The notes: generated by a model not told the origin, from the sequence alone. Shown: positions 18,099 through 35,620, counted from the stretch's first letter. The stretch is DNA of 64,000 bases from Thermus albus (GCF_022760855.1 NZ_JAKTNR010000009.1:22824-86823); one strand, 5' to 3'. Numbers and translations are program-made.

Positions 18099-18716
18099 GG
18101 CTAGGGCTTCCCGGAAGTCTCGCAGGACCCTCATGGCGCCCGCCTCGAGGAGCGCTTCCTTCCCGTGGCCCGTTAGAAGCCCATAGGTGGTAATCCCCGT
18201 CCCCACGGCGCTCCTTACCCCCGAGGGGGAGTCCTCAAAGGCCAAGGCTTCCGTGGGAAGGAGGCCTAGCCTTTTCAGGGCCACCTGGTAGGGGAGGGGA
18301 TGGGGCTTCCCCCGGCCCACCTCCTCCGCCAAGACCAAAAGAGGAGGCTTTAGACCTAAAGCCTTAAGCACGTGGTGGGCGTTGGCCTTGGGGGCGTTGG
18401 TCACCACGCCCCAGGTGAGGCCCTTGGCCTGGGCCTCCTCCAAAAGCTCGAGGAGGCCCGGCATGGGCTTTAGGTCCTGGGCCAGTTCCCGAAACCGGGC
18501 CTCCTTGGCCTCTATGATCTGGGCGGCCGCCTCCCCATCCAGCCCCAAGAGGTCCTGGAGGATGTCAGGATTGAGCCGGCCCGAGATCCGCTTCCGGTAA
18601 AAGGCTTCGTCCACCCCTATACCCCAGGGCGCCAGGGCCTCCCGCCAGGCCAAAAGGTGCAGGGGGTCGGTGTCGGCCAGGGTGCCGTCCAGGTCAAAGA
18701 GCAGGGCCTTAAGCAT
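18090..18716 (-). CDS. HAD-superfamily phosphatase, beta-phosphoglucomutase-like
   Basis: 208 aa. HAD motif I is FDLDGTLADTD (Asp8 nucleophile, Asp10 acid/base), motif II is VVTNAPK (Thr/Asn), and motif III/IV is KPHPLPYQVALKRLG ... AFEDSPSGVRSA with two metal-binding acids. The helical cap between residues 15 and 80 places it in subfamily I (phosphoglycolate phosphatase, beta-phosphoglucomutase). The substrate is not predictable. It starts inside the 3' end of the MFS gene (8-bp overlap), so the two form an operon. Confidence 0.9.
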   Translation of the reverse strand: MLKALLFDLDGTLADTDPLHLLAWREALAPWGIGVDEAFYRKRISGRLNPDILQDLLGLDGEAAAQIIEAKEARFRELAQDLKPMPGLLELLEEAQAKGLTWGVVTNAPKANAHHVLKALGLKPPLLVLAEEVGRGKPHPLPYQVALKRLGLLPTEALAFEDSPSGVRSAVGTGITTYGLLTGHGKEALLEAGAMRVLRDFREALALL

Positions 18717-19758
18717 GGGCTACCCTCCGCTCCAATCCGGAGATTAGGAAAAAAAGCCCTAGGGCCAGGAGAAAAAGCCCATAGGGAATCCCCACCGTGG
18801 GCAACAGGGCAAAAAGGGCAGGGATCACGGTGCTTCCCGTGGCCCCCGCATAGAGCAATCCACCCAGGGCCCGGTGGCCGTATCGGGCCTGCACCAAGGC
18901 GAAGAGGGTGGAGAAAAGGGGGCCTAGGAGGAAGCCGGTCAGGGGAAAAAGGAGGGCCGTGGGGGGGAGGAGGTTGAAGGTGAGGAGGGCTAGGACCCCA
19001 AGGAGAAGCCCTTTTAGGGCGCCCAAGGGGTTCTGCGCCACCCGCCTGGCCAAAAAGAGGCGGCCCAGGGCTAGGAAAAGCCAATACAGGGAAAGGAGGA
19101 AGCCGCCCAGGGCCGTGGAATGGCCCAGGTGCTCCAGCCAGACCCGGTTCCAGGCGGCTAAGGAGCCCTCGAGGCCCGTATAGACGGCCACCACCAACAG
19201 GAAGGGCCAAAGCCCAGGCCCGCGTTCCCTGGGCGCCTGGGATACCGCCGGCGCCTTCCAGAGAAGAAGGGCACCTGCCCAGGCCAGGAGGCCCGCCAGG
19301 AAAAGCACGCCCGTGTAGGGCAAAAGGGTGAGGGCGAAGGGGGTGAAGACCGCCCCTAGGCCGAAGGCCACGTTCACCCGGTTGAGGAGTTCCACCCGCC
19401 TTCCGGGGTCAAGCTCACCTACCAGGCTGTTGCCGTGGACGTTCATCACCCCTTCCCCCAGCCCCAGGAGGAAGGCTAGGGCCACCACCAAGGGGAAGGT
19501 GGGGGCCAGCGCCACTCCCCACAGGGCCAGGCCCACAAGCCCAAGGGCGGCGGGAAAAAGGGGGTGGCGCCTTCCTCCTTGGGCCAGGCGGACTCCCAGG
19601 AGCAAGCCTAGGAGAAGGGCGGTGAAAAACCAGGAGACCTCCCCGCCCACGCCGTAACGCCCCCGCCACTCGGGGAGGGCCGCCCCCGGGAGGGCCACGA
19701 TCACGCCCACCAGGAAAAGCGCTACAAAGGAGCCCCAGAAGAGGCGCACGTTCGCCAT
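18709..19758 (-). CDS. MFS transporter
   Basis: 349-aa membrane protein with about 11-12 helices. GVRLAQGGRRHPLFPAALG after helix 2 is a modified MFS motif A, and GLGEGVMNVHGNSLVGEL near helix 4-5 recalls the FucP/sugar-porter branch. The substrate is unknown. Start chosen at MANVRLF, which is preceded by AGGGGGAGA at good spacing; upstream extension would run through the SD. A small inverted repeat, TGACC/GGTCA (19771-19784), lies between this start and the divergent ygfZ start and could be a shared operator (weak). Confidence 0.88.
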   Translation of the reverse strand: MANVRLFWGSFVALFLVGVIVALPGAALPEWRGRYGVGGEVSWFFTALLLGLLLGVRLAQGGRRHPLFPAALGLVGLALWGVALAPTFPLVVALAFLLGLGEGVMNVHGNSLVGELDPGRRVELLNRVNVAFGLGAVFTPFALTLLPYTGVLFLAGLLAWAGALLLWKAPAVSQAPRERGPGLWPFLLVVAVYTGLEGSLAAWNRVWLEHLGHSTALGGFLLSLYWLFLALGRLFLARRVAQNPLGALKGLLLGVLALLTFNLLPPTALLFPLTGFLLGPLFSTLFALVQARYGHRALGGLLYAGATGSTVIPALFALLPTVGIPYGLFLLALGLFFLISGLERRVAHA

Positions 19759-19783
19759 TCTCCCCCTATCTGACCCTTTGGTC

Positions 19784-19789
19784 AATAAT
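19784..19789 (+). promoter_or_regulatory. -10 box AATAAT before ygfZ
   Basis: AATAAT ends 7 nt before the ATG at 19797, in line with the leaderless spacing seen across the window. An ATG at 19788 would lie inside this box. Confidence 0.45.
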
Positions 19790-19796
19790 GGGAAGC

Positions 19797-20582
19797 ATGG
19801 AGGAGGCCTTGGAAAAAGCCTTGGCGGGCGAGGGGTACTTCGCCTTTCCCGGGGTTTTGCTGCTCCGGGGACCGGATGCCCTTTCCTTCCTCCAGAGCCA
19901 GTGCACCCGGGACCTGAGGCGGCTATCCGGGCCCATGGGGGCCCTCTTCCTCAACCATCGGGGCCAGATTGAGGAGGCGGCCACGGTATTCCCGCACCCG
20001 GAAGGCTACCTCCTAGCCCCCTGGGGTACCTTGGAGGGCTTAAGGGCCCGGCTTAGGCGCTACATCGTCTTTGATCAGGTGGAGCTTCTGGACCTCCCCC
20101 TCTACCGCCGGCTTTATGCCGATGGCCGGGAGGAGGTGGCCGAGGAGATAGGGGAGGCTTACCCGCAGGACCTTTATCCCCTTTTCTCCCTTCTTAAGGG
20201 GTTTTACCTTCTTTCCGACATCCAGGGGGAGCTCCCCCAAAGCGTGGGGCTTCTTCACCTGGTGGACTACGGCAAGGGGTGTTACGTGGGCCAGGAAATC
20301 ATGGCCCGCCTCGAGGGCAAGGAGGTGTACCACCGCCCCGCGGGTCTGGTGTGCCTCCCTCCTTACCGGGAGGGGGAAGGTCCCTTGCCCCTCTTTTGGG
20401 AGGGGCGGGAGGTGGGGGAGGCCAAGCGGGTCAGGGCCACCCCCTACGGGGCCTTGGGCTTTGGGGTGGTGCGCCGGGAGGTGCCCTTGGGCGCGGTGTT
20501 GGAAGGGGATGGGGGGCGCTTTCAGGTGGAGGCCTGGCCCTTTGAGGAGGCGATATGGAGCGGGCGGAAATCATCGGCGTAG
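19797..20582 (+). CDS. ygfZ: YgfZ/GcvT-like folate-binding protein
   Basis: 261 aa. YgfZ proteins bind tetrahydrofolate and help maintain certain Fe-S enzymes, including radical-SAM enzymes. The signature [12 protein letters not shown] (about 162-173), with its conserved Cys, is intact; the N-terminal [19 protein letters not shown] and [11 protein letters not shown] match the GcvT fold. It is short for the family (E. coli about 325) but in the range of bacterial homologues. The start is chosen from the -10 box spacing. It overlaps cinA by 28 bp and is probably the first gene of the cinA-thpR-recA-rny run. Confidence 0.87.
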   Translation: MEEALEKALAGEGYFAFPGVLLLRGPDALSFLQSQCTRDLRRLSGPMGALFLNHRGQIEEAATVFPHPEGYLLAPWGTLEGLRARLRRYIVFDQVELLDLPLYRRLYADGREEVAEEIGEAYPQDLYPLFSLLKGFYLLSDIQGELPQSVGLLHLVDYGKGCYVGQEIMARLEGKEVYHRPAGLVCLPPYREGEGPLPLFWEGREVGEAKRVRATPYGALGFGVVRREVPLGAVLEGDGGRFQVEAWPFEEAIWSGRKSSA

Positions 20583-21739
20583 GCACGGAGCTCATCTTTG
20601 GAGAAACCCTGGACACCAACACCGCGGAGATCGCCAGGAGCCTCGAGGCCTACGCCCTTAAGGTGGAAAGGACCCTCAGGGTGGTGGACGAACCCCTGCC
20701 CCTGGCCCGGGAGGTGGCCCAGGCTTGGGAGCGGGCCAGGCTTTTGGTGCTTTCGGGGGGCCTAGGCCCCACCCCCGACGACGTGACCCGGGAGGCGGTG
20801 GCCGAGGCCTTGGGGGAGCCCTTGGAGCTGGACGAGGCCATGCTGGCGGAAATAGAGGCCCTTTTCCGGGCCCGGGGGCGGCCCATGCCCGAGGCCAACC
20901 GCAAACAGGCCTTGAGGATCCCCTCGGCCACCTGGCTTAAGAACCCCCGGGGCACGGCCCCGGGTTGGTGGGTGCATAAGGGGGGAAAGGACCTGATCCT
21001 CCTGCCCGGGCCTCCCCCGGAGTGGCGGCCCATGTGGGCGGAGGTCTTGCCCAAGCTGAACCTTCCCCGCCGCCCCTACGCCAAGCGGGTTTTAAAGACC
21101 TGGGGCATCGGGGAGTCGGAGATCGTGGAACGGCTTGGGGAGCTTTTTAAACGGAACGAGGAGGTGGAGGTGGGCACCTACCCCAAGCTCCAGGGGGTGG
21201 AGGTGGTGGTGAGGGGCCGGGAGGAGCTGGTGGCGGACCTGGCGGACAGGATAAAGAAAAGGCTTCTTAAGGAGGTCTGGGGGGAGGGGGACCTGACCTT
21301 GGCCGAGGCGGTGAAGCGCCGCCTGGAGCTGGAAGGGGCCACCCTCTCCACCATGGAAAGCCTCACCGGCGGGCTTTTGGGGGCGGAGATTACCCGGGTA
21401 CCGGGGGCCAGCCGCTTCTACCTGGGGGGCGTGGTATCCTATTCCGTAGGGGCCAAGGCCCGCTTCGGTGTGCCGGAGGAACTCCTCGCCAAGACGGTTT
21501 CCGCCGATACGGCCAAGGCCATGGCGGAGGCCGCCCGGGTGCTTTTCGGTTCCACCTATGCCCTTTCCACCACGGGGGTGGCGGGGCCGGACCCCTTGGA
21601 GGATCAACCCGTGGGCACGGTTTTCGTGGCCCTGGCGGGGCCTAAGGGGACGGAGGTGCGCCGCTACCGCTTCCCCGGGGACCGGGAGGTGGTGCGGCTC
21701 CGAAGCGTGTATGCCGCCTTGGCCTTACTCCTAACATGA
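20555..21739 (+). CDS. cinA: CinA, competence/damage-inducible protein with NMN deamidase domain
   Basis: 394 aa. The N-terminal MoCF-like domain (about 1-170, with [15 protein letters not shown] and [15 protein letters not shown]) is joined to a C-terminal CinA domain (about 245-394, with [22 protein letters not shown] and [20 protein letters not shown]). CinA homologues hydrolyse ADP-ribose and deamidate NMN in pyridine nucleotide recycling, and in some species help bring RecA to the pole during transformation. Thermus is naturally competent, and this gene sits upstream of recA. It overlaps ygfZ by 28 bp and thpR by 4 bp (ATGA). Confidence 0.96.
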   Translation: MERAEIIGVGTELIFGETLDTNTAEIARSLEAYALKVERTLRVVDEPLPLAREVAQAWERARLLVLSGGLGPTPDDVTREAVAEALGEPLELDEAMLAEIEALFRARGRPMPEANRKQALRIPSATWLKNPRGTAPGWWVHKGGKDLILLPGPPPEWRPMWAEVLPKLNLPRRPYAKRVLKTWGIGESEIVERLGELFKRNEEVEVGTYPKLQGVEVVVRGREELVADLADRIKKRLLKEVWGEGDLTLAEAVKRRLELEGATLSTMESLTGGLLGAEITRVPGASRFYLGGVVSYSVGAKARFGVPEELLAKTVSADTAKAMAEAARVLFGSTYALSTTGVAGPDPLEDQPVGTVFVALAGPKGTEVRRYRFPGDREVVRLRSVYAALALLLT

Positions 21740-22329
21740 GGCTCTTCTACGCGATCTTTCTTCCTGAAGAGGTGAAGCGGGCCTTGGTGGAGGCTCAGGG
21801 GCGGGTGGCCCGCTACAAGGGGTGGAGGGAGGTGGCGCCCCACCACCTCCACGTTACCCTCCTTTTCCTGGGGGAAAGGCCGGAAGGGGACCTGGCGGAT
21901 CTCCTGGCCTTGGGCCACCGCCTTGGGCGGCTTCATCCCCCTTTTACCGCCCGCATCCGGGGCACGGGCTACTTTCCCAACGAGGGCACCCCAAGGGTCT
22001 GGTTTGCCAAGGCGGAAGGGGAAGGTTTTGCCGCTTTGGCGGAAGGGCTTAAGGAGGGGATACGGGAGGCCTTGGGGGAGGAGGCCCTCCTGGCCGGGGG
22101 GGACAAGCCCTTCAAGCCCCACATCACCCTGGCCCGGCGCAAGGCCCCGGCTCCCCGGGTGCCCCCGGTGGTCTTCGGCCTGGAGTGGCCGGTGACGGAG
22201 TTCGCCCTGGTGCGCTCGGAGCTTAAGCCCAAGGGGCCCGTATATACCATTTTGGAAAGATTCCCTTTGCGAGGTGAGCATGGACGAGAACAAGAGGAAA
22301 GCGCTGGAGAACGCTCTCAAGACCATTGA
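21736..22329 (+). CDS. thpR: RNA 2',3'-cyclic phosphodiesterase
   Basis: 197 aa, formerly called LigT (2'-5' RNA ligase). Two HxT/S-x motifs form the active site: HVTL at 39-42 and HITL near 130, each on a central strand of the 2H phosphoesterase fold. It opens 2',3'-cyclic phosphates on RNA ends. Coupled to cinA by ATGA, and its last 50 bp overlap recA, so the cinA-thpR-recA order known from Deinococcus-Thermus is preserved. The C-terminus past the recA start ([14 protein letters not shown]) is charged and probably disordered. Confidence 0.93.
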   Translation: MRLFYAIFLPEEVKRALVEAQGRVARYKGWREVAPHHLHVTLLFLGERPEGDLADLLALGHRLGRLHPPFTARIRGTGYFPNEGTPRVWFAKAEGEGFAALAEGLKEGIREALGEEALLAGGDKPFKPHITLARRKAPAPRVPPVVFGLEWPVTEFALVRSELKPKGPVYTILERFPLRGEHGREQEESAGERSQDH

Positions 22330-23302
22330 GAAGGAGTTCGGCAAGGGCGCGGTCATGCGCCTGGGGGAGATGCCCAAGTTGCAGGTGGACGTGATCCCCA
22401 CCGGCTCCTTGGGCCTGGACCTGGCCTTGGGGATCGGGGGCATTCCCCGGGGTAGGGTCATTGAGATCTATGGCCCTGAGTCCGGGGGGAAGACCACCTT
22501 GGCCCTCACCATCATCGCCCAGGCGCAAAAGCAAGGGGGTGTGGCTGCCTTTGTGGATGCGGAGCATGCCTTGGACCCTCTTTACGCCCAGAAGCTGGGG
22601 GTAAAGGTGGAAGACCTCCTGGTCTCCCAGCCCGACACCGGGGAGCAGGCCCTGGAGATCGTGGAGCTCCTGGCCCGCTCGGGGGCGGTGGACGTGATCG
22701 TGGTGGATTCGGTGGCCGCCTTGGTGCCCAAGGCGGAGATCGAGGGGGAGATGGGGGACCAGCACGTGGGCCTGCAGGCCAGGCTCATGAGCCAGGCCCT
22801 GCGCAAGCTCACCGCGGTGCTTTCCAAGAGCAACACCGCCGCCATCTTCATTAACCAGGTGCGGGAGAAGGTGGGGGTGATGTACGGCAACCCCGAGACC
22901 ACCCCCGGGGGCAGGGCCCTGAAGTTCTACTCCAGCGTGCGCCTGGACGTGCGCAAAAGCGGTCAGCCCATCAAGGTGGGCAACGAGGCGGTGGGCATAC
23001 GGGTCAAGGTGAAGGTGGTGAAGAATAAGCTGGCCCCGCCCTTCCGCGAGGCGGAGCTGGAGATCTACTTCGGCAAGGGCCTGGACCCGGTGATGGACCT
23101 GGTGAACGTGGCCGTGGCCGCAGGGGTCATTGAGAAGGCGGGAAGCTGGTTCTCCTATGGGGAGGCCCGCCTGGGCCAGGGTAAGGAGAAGGCCGCGGAC
23201 TACCTTCGGGAGCGGCCCGAGCTTTTGGAGGAGATCCGGGCCAAGGTCCTGGAGAGGGCCCACGAGGTGGTGCTTTCGGGGAGCGAGGAAGGGGAGGAGT
23301 AG
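22280..23302 (+). CDS. recA: RecA recombinase
   Basis: 340 aa, the length of Thermus RecA. Strand exchange in recombination and repair, LexA co-protease where LexA exists, and required for natural transformation. Walker [10 protein letters not shown] (about 66-74), Walker [12 protein letters not shown], the L1/L2 regions, and [17 protein letters not shown] are intact. Start: GAGG 5 nt before the ATG at 22280; a GTG two codons earlier is possible but extends past the usual N-terminus. No SOS box is recognisable upstream, and the promoter must lie inside or before cinA/thpR. rny follows directly. Confidence 0.98.
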   Translation: MDENKRKALENALKTIEKEFGKGAVMRLGEMPKLQVDVIPTGSLGLDLALGIGGIPRGRVIEIYGPESGGKTTLALTIIAQAQKQGGVAAFVDAEHALDPLYAQKLGVKVEDLLVSQPDTGEQALEIVELLARSGAVDVIVVDSVAALVPKAEIEGEMGDQHVGLQARLMSQALRKLTAVLSKSNTAAIFINQVREKVGVMYGNPETTPGGRALKFYSSVRLDVRKSGQPIKVGNEAVGIRVKVKVVKNKLAPPFREAELEIYFGKGLDPVMDLVNVAVAAGVIEKAGSWFSYGEARLGQGKEKAADYLRERPELLEEIRAKVLERAHEVVLSGSEEGEE

Positions 23303-25033
23303 ATGACCCTAACCCTTTTGGACCTGGGGCTTATTCTCCTGGTCTTGCTCCTGGCGGGGGCCTTGCTTCTTAGACGCAAGGGAGAAGACCGCACGGCCGA
23401 GGATACTAGAAGGCTCCTGGAGGCCGCCAAGGGGGAGGCCAGGGAGGTCCTCGAGGCGGCCCGCAAAGAGGCCAAGGAGATCCTGGAAGCGGCCCGGGCC
23501 GAGGCCAAGGCCCTGCGCCAGGAGGCGGAGGAGCGGGCCAAGTCCTTTCGCCAGGAGCTGGAATCGGAGCTCAAACGCCGCTCGGAGGCCTTGGAGGCCG
23601 AGGCCAAGAAACGTTTGCAGGAGGCGGAGGAGCGCCTAAGGGCGGAGCGGGAGGAGCTTAAGGCCGAGCGGGAAAGGCTTAAAGCCCTGCAGGAGGAGCT
23701 AAAGGCGGAAAGGGAGCGCCTCAAAGGGGAGCGGGAGGAGCTTAGGCGGGAGGCGGAAAGGCTTTCCAAGCGGGGTGAGGCCTTGGACGCCCGGGCCATG
23801 AAGCTGGATGCCCTGGAGGAATCCCTCTCCCAAAGGGAGGAGGCCTTAAGGGCCCGGGAAGCCCAGCTTCAGGAGCGGGAAGGGGAGATAGAAAGGCGCC
23901 TTTACCAGGTGGCGGGCCTTTCCCCGGAGGAGGCCCAGCGCCTCATCCTGGAGAGGCTGGACCGGGAGCTGGAGGAGGAAAAGGCCCAAAGGGTGCGGGC
24001 GGCTTTGGAAAGGGTGCGCCTCGAGGCCCGCAAGGAGGCCCAGAAGATCCTGGCCCAGGCCATGCAGCGTCAGGCCTCGGAAACCGCAGCCCAGTTGGCG
24101 GTCTCCGTGGTGCCCATCCCCTCCGATGCCATGAAGGGGCGGATCATCGGGCGGGAGGGGCGGAACATCCGCACCTTTGAGGCCCTCACCGGTGTGGACC
24201 TCATCATTGACGACACCCCGGAGGCGGTCTTGCTCTCCTCCTTCAACCCCATCCGCCGGGAGATCGCCCGCATGGCCCTGGAGGAGCTCCTCAAGGATGG
24301 GCGCATCCACCCAAGCCGCATTGAGGAGGTGGTGGAAAAGGCCAAGCAGGAGATGAAGACCTTCATCTACGAGCGGGGTGAGGAGGCGGCCCTGGAGGCG
24401 GGGGTGGTGGGGTTAAAGCCCGGGCTCATCCAGCTTCTTGGCCGGCTTCACTTCCGCTCCAGCTACGGGCAAAACGTCCTCAAGCACTCCGTACAGGTGG
24501 CCCACCTCGCGGGCATCATGGCCGCGGAGCTGGGTCTGGATGCCGCCTTGGCCCGGCGGGCGGGGCTCCTTCACGACATCGGCAAGAGCGTGGACCGGGA
24601 GGTGGAGGGAAGCCACGTGGAGATCGGGATTGCCCTGGCCCGCCGCTTCGGGGAGCCTTTAGAGGTCATAGACGGCATCGCCCACCACCACGACCCGGAG
24701 AACGCGGAAACCGTGTATGCGGTTTTGGTGGCTACCGCGGATGCGCTCTCCGCTGCCCGGCCCGGGGCCCGGCGGGAGAGCCTGGAGGAGTACCTGCAGC
24801 GCCTCGAGGCCCTGGAGCGCATCGCCCTTTCCTTCCCCGGAGTGGAGACGGCCTTTGCCGTGCAGGCGGGGAGGGAGGTGAGGGTCATCGTCAAACCCGA
24901 TAAGATCACCGACGCCAAGGCCACCCTCCTGGCGCGGGAGATCGCAGGCCGCATTGAGCGGGAGATGAACTACCCCGGCCAGGTGCAGGTGACGGTGGTG
25001 CGGGAGACCCGGGCGGTGGAGTACGCTAAGTAG
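23303..25033 (+). CDS. rny: Ribonuclease Y
   Basis: 576 aa, membrane-anchored endoribonuclease that starts mRNA decay. A single N-terminal helix (about 4-22) is followed by a long Glu/Arg/Lys coiled coil (about 30-225, with repeated [14 protein letters not shown] heptads), a KH domain ([21 protein letters not shown], about 273-293, with the GxxG loop), and an HD domain ([15 protein letters not shown] ... GLLHDIGK, metal-binding His-Asp near 425). Its ATG directly follows the recA TAG with no spacer. Because many transcripts here look leaderless, RNase Y entry at 5' ends is of interest. Confidence 0.96.
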   Translation: MTLTLLDLGLILLVLLLAGALLLRRKGEDRTAEDTRRLLEAAKGEAREVLEAARKEAKEILEAARAEAKALRQEAEERAKSFRQELESELKRRSEALEAEAKKRLQEAEERLRAEREELKAERERLKALQEELKAERERLKGEREELRREAERLSKRGEALDARAMKLDALEESLSQREEALRAREAQLQEREGEIERRLYQVAGLSPEEAQRLILERLDRELEEEKAQRVRAALERVRLEARKEAQKILAQAMQRQASETAAQLAVSVVPIPSDAMKGRIIGREGRNIRTFEALTGVDLIIDDTPEAVLLSSFNPIRREIARMALEELLKDGRIHPSRIEEVVEKAKQEMKTFIYERGEEAALEAGVVGLKPGLIQLLGRLHFRSSYGQNVLKHSVQVAHLAGIMAAELGLDAALARRAGLLHDIGKSVDREVEGSHVEIGIALARRFGEPLEVIDGIAHHHDPENAETVYAVLVATADALSAARPGARRESLEEYLQRLEALERIALSFPGVETAFAVQAGREVRVIVKPDKITDAKATLLAREIAGRIEREMNYPGQVQVTVVRETRAVEYAK

Positions 25034-25035
25034 GC

Positions 25036-25041
25036 TAGAAT
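25036..25041 (+). promoter_or_regulatory. -10 box TAGAAT before mreB
   Basis: TAGAAT lies 2 nt after the rny stop and 9 nt before the mreB ATG (25051), so mreB and fabZ probably have their own near-leaderless promoter. Confidence 0.5.
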
Positions 25042-25050
25042 GGGGCGATT

Positions 25051-26082
25051 ATGTTGAGGGGTGAGGACATCGGGATTGACTTGGGGACGGCCAGCGTTCT
25101 CATTTACGTGCGGGGGAAGGGGATCGTCTTGCGGGAGCCCTCCGTGATTGCGGTGGTCCAAGGGAAGCGGGAGGTAAAGGCGGTGGGGGCCGAGGCCTAC
25201 CGCATGCTGGGGCGCACCCCGGAGAACATCGTGGCGGTGCGGCCCCTTAAGGATGGGGTTATCGCCGACTACGCCCTCACGGAGCGCATGCTCCTCCTTT
25301 TCCTCCAGAAGGTTCTTTCCCCCTTGAGCCGCTTTTTCCGCCCCCGGGTCATGGTGGGGGTGCCCTCGGGGGTTACCGACGTGGAGAGGCGGGCGGTGGT
25401 GCAGGCGGTGTCCTCCATGGCCCACAAGGTCTACCTCATCTCCGAGCCCCTGGCGGCGGCCATTGGGGCGGGGATCCAGGTGGCCGAGCCCACGGGCAAC
25501 ATGGTGGTGGACATCGGCGGGGGTTCCACGGATATCGCCGTCATTTCCTTGGGGGGTATCGTGCGTTCGGAAAGCCTCAGGATCGCTGGCAACGAGATGG
25601 ACCAGGCCATCATCCGCTATATCCGGCAGAAGCACAACCTCCTCATCGGGGAGCGCACCGCCGAGGAGCTCAAGATCCAGTTGGGGCGGGCCAAGCTCCT
25701 TCCTGGCGAGGAGAAGGAGGTGGCCGAGGTGCGGGGCCGGGACCTGATCACGGGCCTCCCCCGGACGGCGGAGATCCCCGCAGAGGATGTGGTGGAAGCC
25801 CTGAAGGAGCCCTTGGACAAGATCTTCCAGGGGGTTAAAACCGTCTTGGAGACCACGCCTCCCGAGCTGGCCTCGGATATCTACGAGAGGGGTATCCTCC
25901 TCACCGGGGGCGGGGCGCTTCTTAAAAACCTGGACGTGGCCTTGCAGGAGGCCACGGGGGTGCCGGTGGTGGTGGCGGAAAACCCCATTGAGGCGGTGGC
26001 CCTGGGCACGGGCAAGGCCTTGGAGATGCTCCACGTGCTGGAGGACACCATCCTCTCCTCGGACGACGTGCTTAAGAGGTGA
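25051..26082 (+). CDS. mreB: MreB rod-shape actin homologue
   Basis: 343 aa, bacterial actin that positions the elongasome. Phosphate-1 loop GIDLGTASVLIYV (8-20), DGVIADYALTE, VPSGVTDVERRAV, phosphate-2 DIGGGSTDIAVISLGG (about 151-166), and the adenosine motif LLTGGGALL are all present. No mreC/mreD follow; instead fabZ starts 3 bp downstream. The start is supported by the -10 box 9 nt upstream. Thermus cells are rods, consistent with an active copy. Confidence 0.97.
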   Translation: MLRGEDIGIDLGTASVLIYVRGKGIVLREPSVIAVVQGKREVKAVGAEAYRMLGRTPENIVAVRPLKDGVIADYALTERMLLLFLQKVLSPLSRFFRPRVMVGVPSGVTDVERRAVVQAVSSMAHKVYLISEPLAAAIGAGIQVAEPTGNMVVDIGGGSTDIAVISLGGIVRSESLRIAGNEMDQAIIRYIRQKHNLLIGERTAEELKIQLGRAKLLPGEEKEVAEVRGRDLITGLPRTAEIPAEDVVEALKEPLDKIFQGVKTVLETTPPELASDIYERGILLTGGGALLKNLDVALQEATGVPVVVAENPIEAVALGTGKALEMLHVLEDTILSSDDVLKR

Positions 26083-26085
26083 GCG

Positions 26086-26517
26086 GTGGAAATCACCGAG
26101 ATTCTCCGCCTTCTGCCCCACCGGTACCCTTTTCTCCTCATTGACCGGGTTCTTCATGCCGATGAGAAAACCTTCCGGGCCCTGAAGAATGTCACCTTCA
26201 ACGAGCCCCACTTCCAGGGGCATTTTCCCGGCTACCCCGTCATGCCCGGGGTGCTGATCCTCGAGGCCATGGCCCAGGCGGCGGTGGGTGCCATCGCCAG
26301 ACAGCCGGGTTTCCAGCCTGGGGGACTGGTTTTCTTGGCGGGGATAGAGGAAGCCCGCTTTAAAAAGCCCGTGGTGCCGGGGGATACCTTGATCCTGGAG
26401 GGGGAGCTTCTCCTCTTCCGCCGGGGCCTGGGCAAGGTGGCGGTTAGGGCCTTGGTGGAAGGGGAGGAAAGGGCCAGCGCCCGCCTAAGCTTCGTGGTCC
26501 GGGAGGCCGCGGAGTAG
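26086..26517 (+). CDS. fabZ: FabZ, 3-hydroxyacyl-[ACP] dehydratase
   Basis: 143 aa hot-dog fold enzyme of fatty-acid elongation. [14 protein letters not shown] (7-20) and [19 protein letters not shown] (about 46-64) carry the catalytic His and Glu. GTG start: AAGAGGTGA ends 4-5 nt before it and overlaps the mreB stop, so the two are coupled. Pairing of a lipid-synthesis gene with mreB links membrane supply to cell shape (inference). Confidence 0.96.
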   Translation: MEITEILRLLPHRYPFLLIDRVLHADEKTFRALKNVTFNEPHFQGHFPGYPVMPGVLILEAMAQAAVGAIARQPGFQPGGLVFLAGIEEARFKKPVVPGDTLILEGELLLFRRGLGKVAVRALVEGEERASARLSFVVREAAE

Positions 26518-26723
26518 GGGGGTGCTAAAGGCTAGAAAGTCGGGAAGCCAGACCTCGAGGATCTGCCGCAGGAGGGGGAGGGAGAGGGCTTGGTGGTCAG
26601 GTACCGCCCGGTGGCGAAAGCCCACCACGGCCGGCATTCCCTAGGAGAGGCTCGGGGGGATCAGCCCGGCCTTTGCCCAGGTGGAGGGCTTCCCTAAGCC
26701 TTACCGCTTCCCTTGGGGTATCA
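26485..26723 (-). pseudogene. Possible decayed HicB-HicA toxin-antitoxin remnant
   Basis: The 215 bp between fabZ and the S4-domain gene hold no intact gene. On the minus strand one frame reads DTPREAVRLREALHLG (26720-26670), like the C-terminal helix of HicB antitoxins. A second frame from an ATG at 26637 reads VPDHQALSLPLLRQIL then DFLAF, like the C-terminal half of HicA toxins. The N-terminal parts are missing and frames are broken by stops. Similarity was judged by eye only. Confidence 0.3.
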
Positions 26724-26732
26724 TCTTTCCTG

Positions 26733-27371
26733 GTGGCGGACCTCATGGCCTACCTGAAGCGGGCCCGGGGCGGACGGGTGGTGGAAACCGGCTTCCTGGA
26801 CCCGGAGGAACAGGCCCTTCTGGAGGAAAAGGCCCGAATGGAAGGGCTTAAGGTGGCCTTTTTCGGGGGGTTCCCCCTGGCCGAGAGGAAGGTGGCGGTG
26901 CTGTATCCCCCGGAGGTCCCTTCCGTGCACGATCCGGTGGCGGTGGTCTTTCTGGAGAAGGAACCCCCGGATCTGGGGGAGGCCATGGGGGACCAGGAGG
27001 CCTTTGGCGAAGGCCACCTGGTGGCGGTGTCCGCCAAGGGGAAGCAGGCCTTGGAGGAGGCGGGTTACACCCTCCTCCCACCCCCGGAAGGGGCCTTGCG
27101 GGCGGCAAACGAGCGGGTGCGCACCCTGGTGGTGCCCTCTTTAAGGGTGGACGCCGTGGGGGCCAAGGGCTTTGGGGTTTCCCGTAGCTATTTCGCCCAA
27201 GGGGTGAGGGCGGGGAAGGTGCGGCTAAAGGGCAAGGTGGCCTCCCCCAAGGACGAGATGGCTCCCGGGGACACCCTGTTGGCCGAGGGCCTAGGAAGCC
27301 TTAGGCTTTTGGAGGTGCTTGGCGAAACCCGGCGGGGGAACTATAAAATCAAGGTGGAGGTGGAACGGTAG
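26733..27371 (+). CDS. S4-domain RNA-binding protein (YlmH-like)
   Basis: 212 aa. The N-terminal two thirds (ARGGRVVETGFLDPEEQALLE ... VAFFGGFPLAERKVAVLYP) match the YlmH/photosystem II S4 protein layout, and residues about 140-205 form an S4 domain (VDAVGAKGFGVSRSYFAQGVRAGKVRLKGKV is its core). YlmH-type proteins are linked to cell division in Gram-positives and to rescue of stalled 50S-peptidyl-tRNA complexes. I choose a GTG start because TATCAT (26719-26724) ends 8 nt upstream, giving a leaderless mRNA; ATG four codons in is the alternative. Separated from rpoB by a strong promoter and leader. Confidence 0.82.
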   Translation: MADLMAYLKRARGGRVVETGFLDPEEQALLEEKARMEGLKVAFFGGFPLAERKVAVLYPPEVPSVHDPVAVVFLEKEPPDLGEAMGDQEAFGEGHLVAVSAKGKQALEEAGYTLLPPPEGALRAANERVRTLVVPSLRVDAVGAKGFGVSRSYFAQGVRAGKVRLKGKVASPKDEMAPGDTLLAEGLGSLRLLEVLGETRRGNYKIKVEVER

Positions 27372-27398
27372 GAGCAAAAAGGCCAGGGTCGGGTAGGC

Positions 27399-27426
27399 TT
27401 GACGGCTTAAGGGACTGCCCTATAAG
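27399..27426 (+). promoter_or_regulatory. rpoBC promoter
   Basis: TTGACG (27399-27404), 16-bp spacer, TATAAG (27421-27426). It is one of the best -35/-10 matches in the window. Transcription should start near 27433, giving a leader of about 120 nt. Confidence 0.75.
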
Positions 27427-27435
27427 CTAAGGTTT

Positions 27436-27534
27436 GTGCTCTTTGGTCGGGCCAAGGGAGCACGGTAAGAGCCAGCCGCCGCAAGGGGAGGCCCCCTTGC
27501 GGAAGAACCCTGTTAGCTTACCTCGGGCGGCCCG
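27436..27534 (+). ncRNA. Structured 5' leader of rpoB mRNA
   Basis: Three helices can be drawn. Hairpin 1: 27436-27446 with 27452-27463 (11 bp, one bulged A, loop TCGGG). Enclosing helix: GGTAAG (27464-27469) with CTTACC (27517-27522), with CAG/CTG pairing inside. Inner hairpin: CCGCAAGGGG (27479-27488) with CCCCTTGCGG (27493-27502), loop AGGC. The structure ends about 20 nt before the rpoB SD. Thermus rpoBC is separate from rplJL, so this is not simply the L10 leader. Autoregulation or processing is inferred. Confidence 0.55.
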
Positions 27535-27552
27535 CTTTCCCAGAGGTGACGC

Positions 27553-30912
<3,360 letters not shown>

Positions 30913-30952
30913 ACCGCACGGAAGAAGCGGGATTGCTCGCAGCGGAGGAAGA

Positions 30953-35524
<4,572 letters not shown>

Positions 35525-35550
35525 GGCCCGGGCGGTTGAAGCCCCCGATG

Positions 35551-35582
35551 CCCCAACCTGGCCAGGCCAGGTTGGGGTTTTT
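35551..35582 (+). terminator. rpoBC intrinsic terminator
   Basis: Perfect 11-bp stem CCCCAACCTGG/CCAGGTTGGGG (35551-35561, 35567-35577) with a CCAGG loop, then a run of five T. Confidence 0.92.
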
Positions 35583-35620
35583 GCTGGGCGGGGTCCGGCC
35601 TCCCGGTTTCCCAAGTGCGC

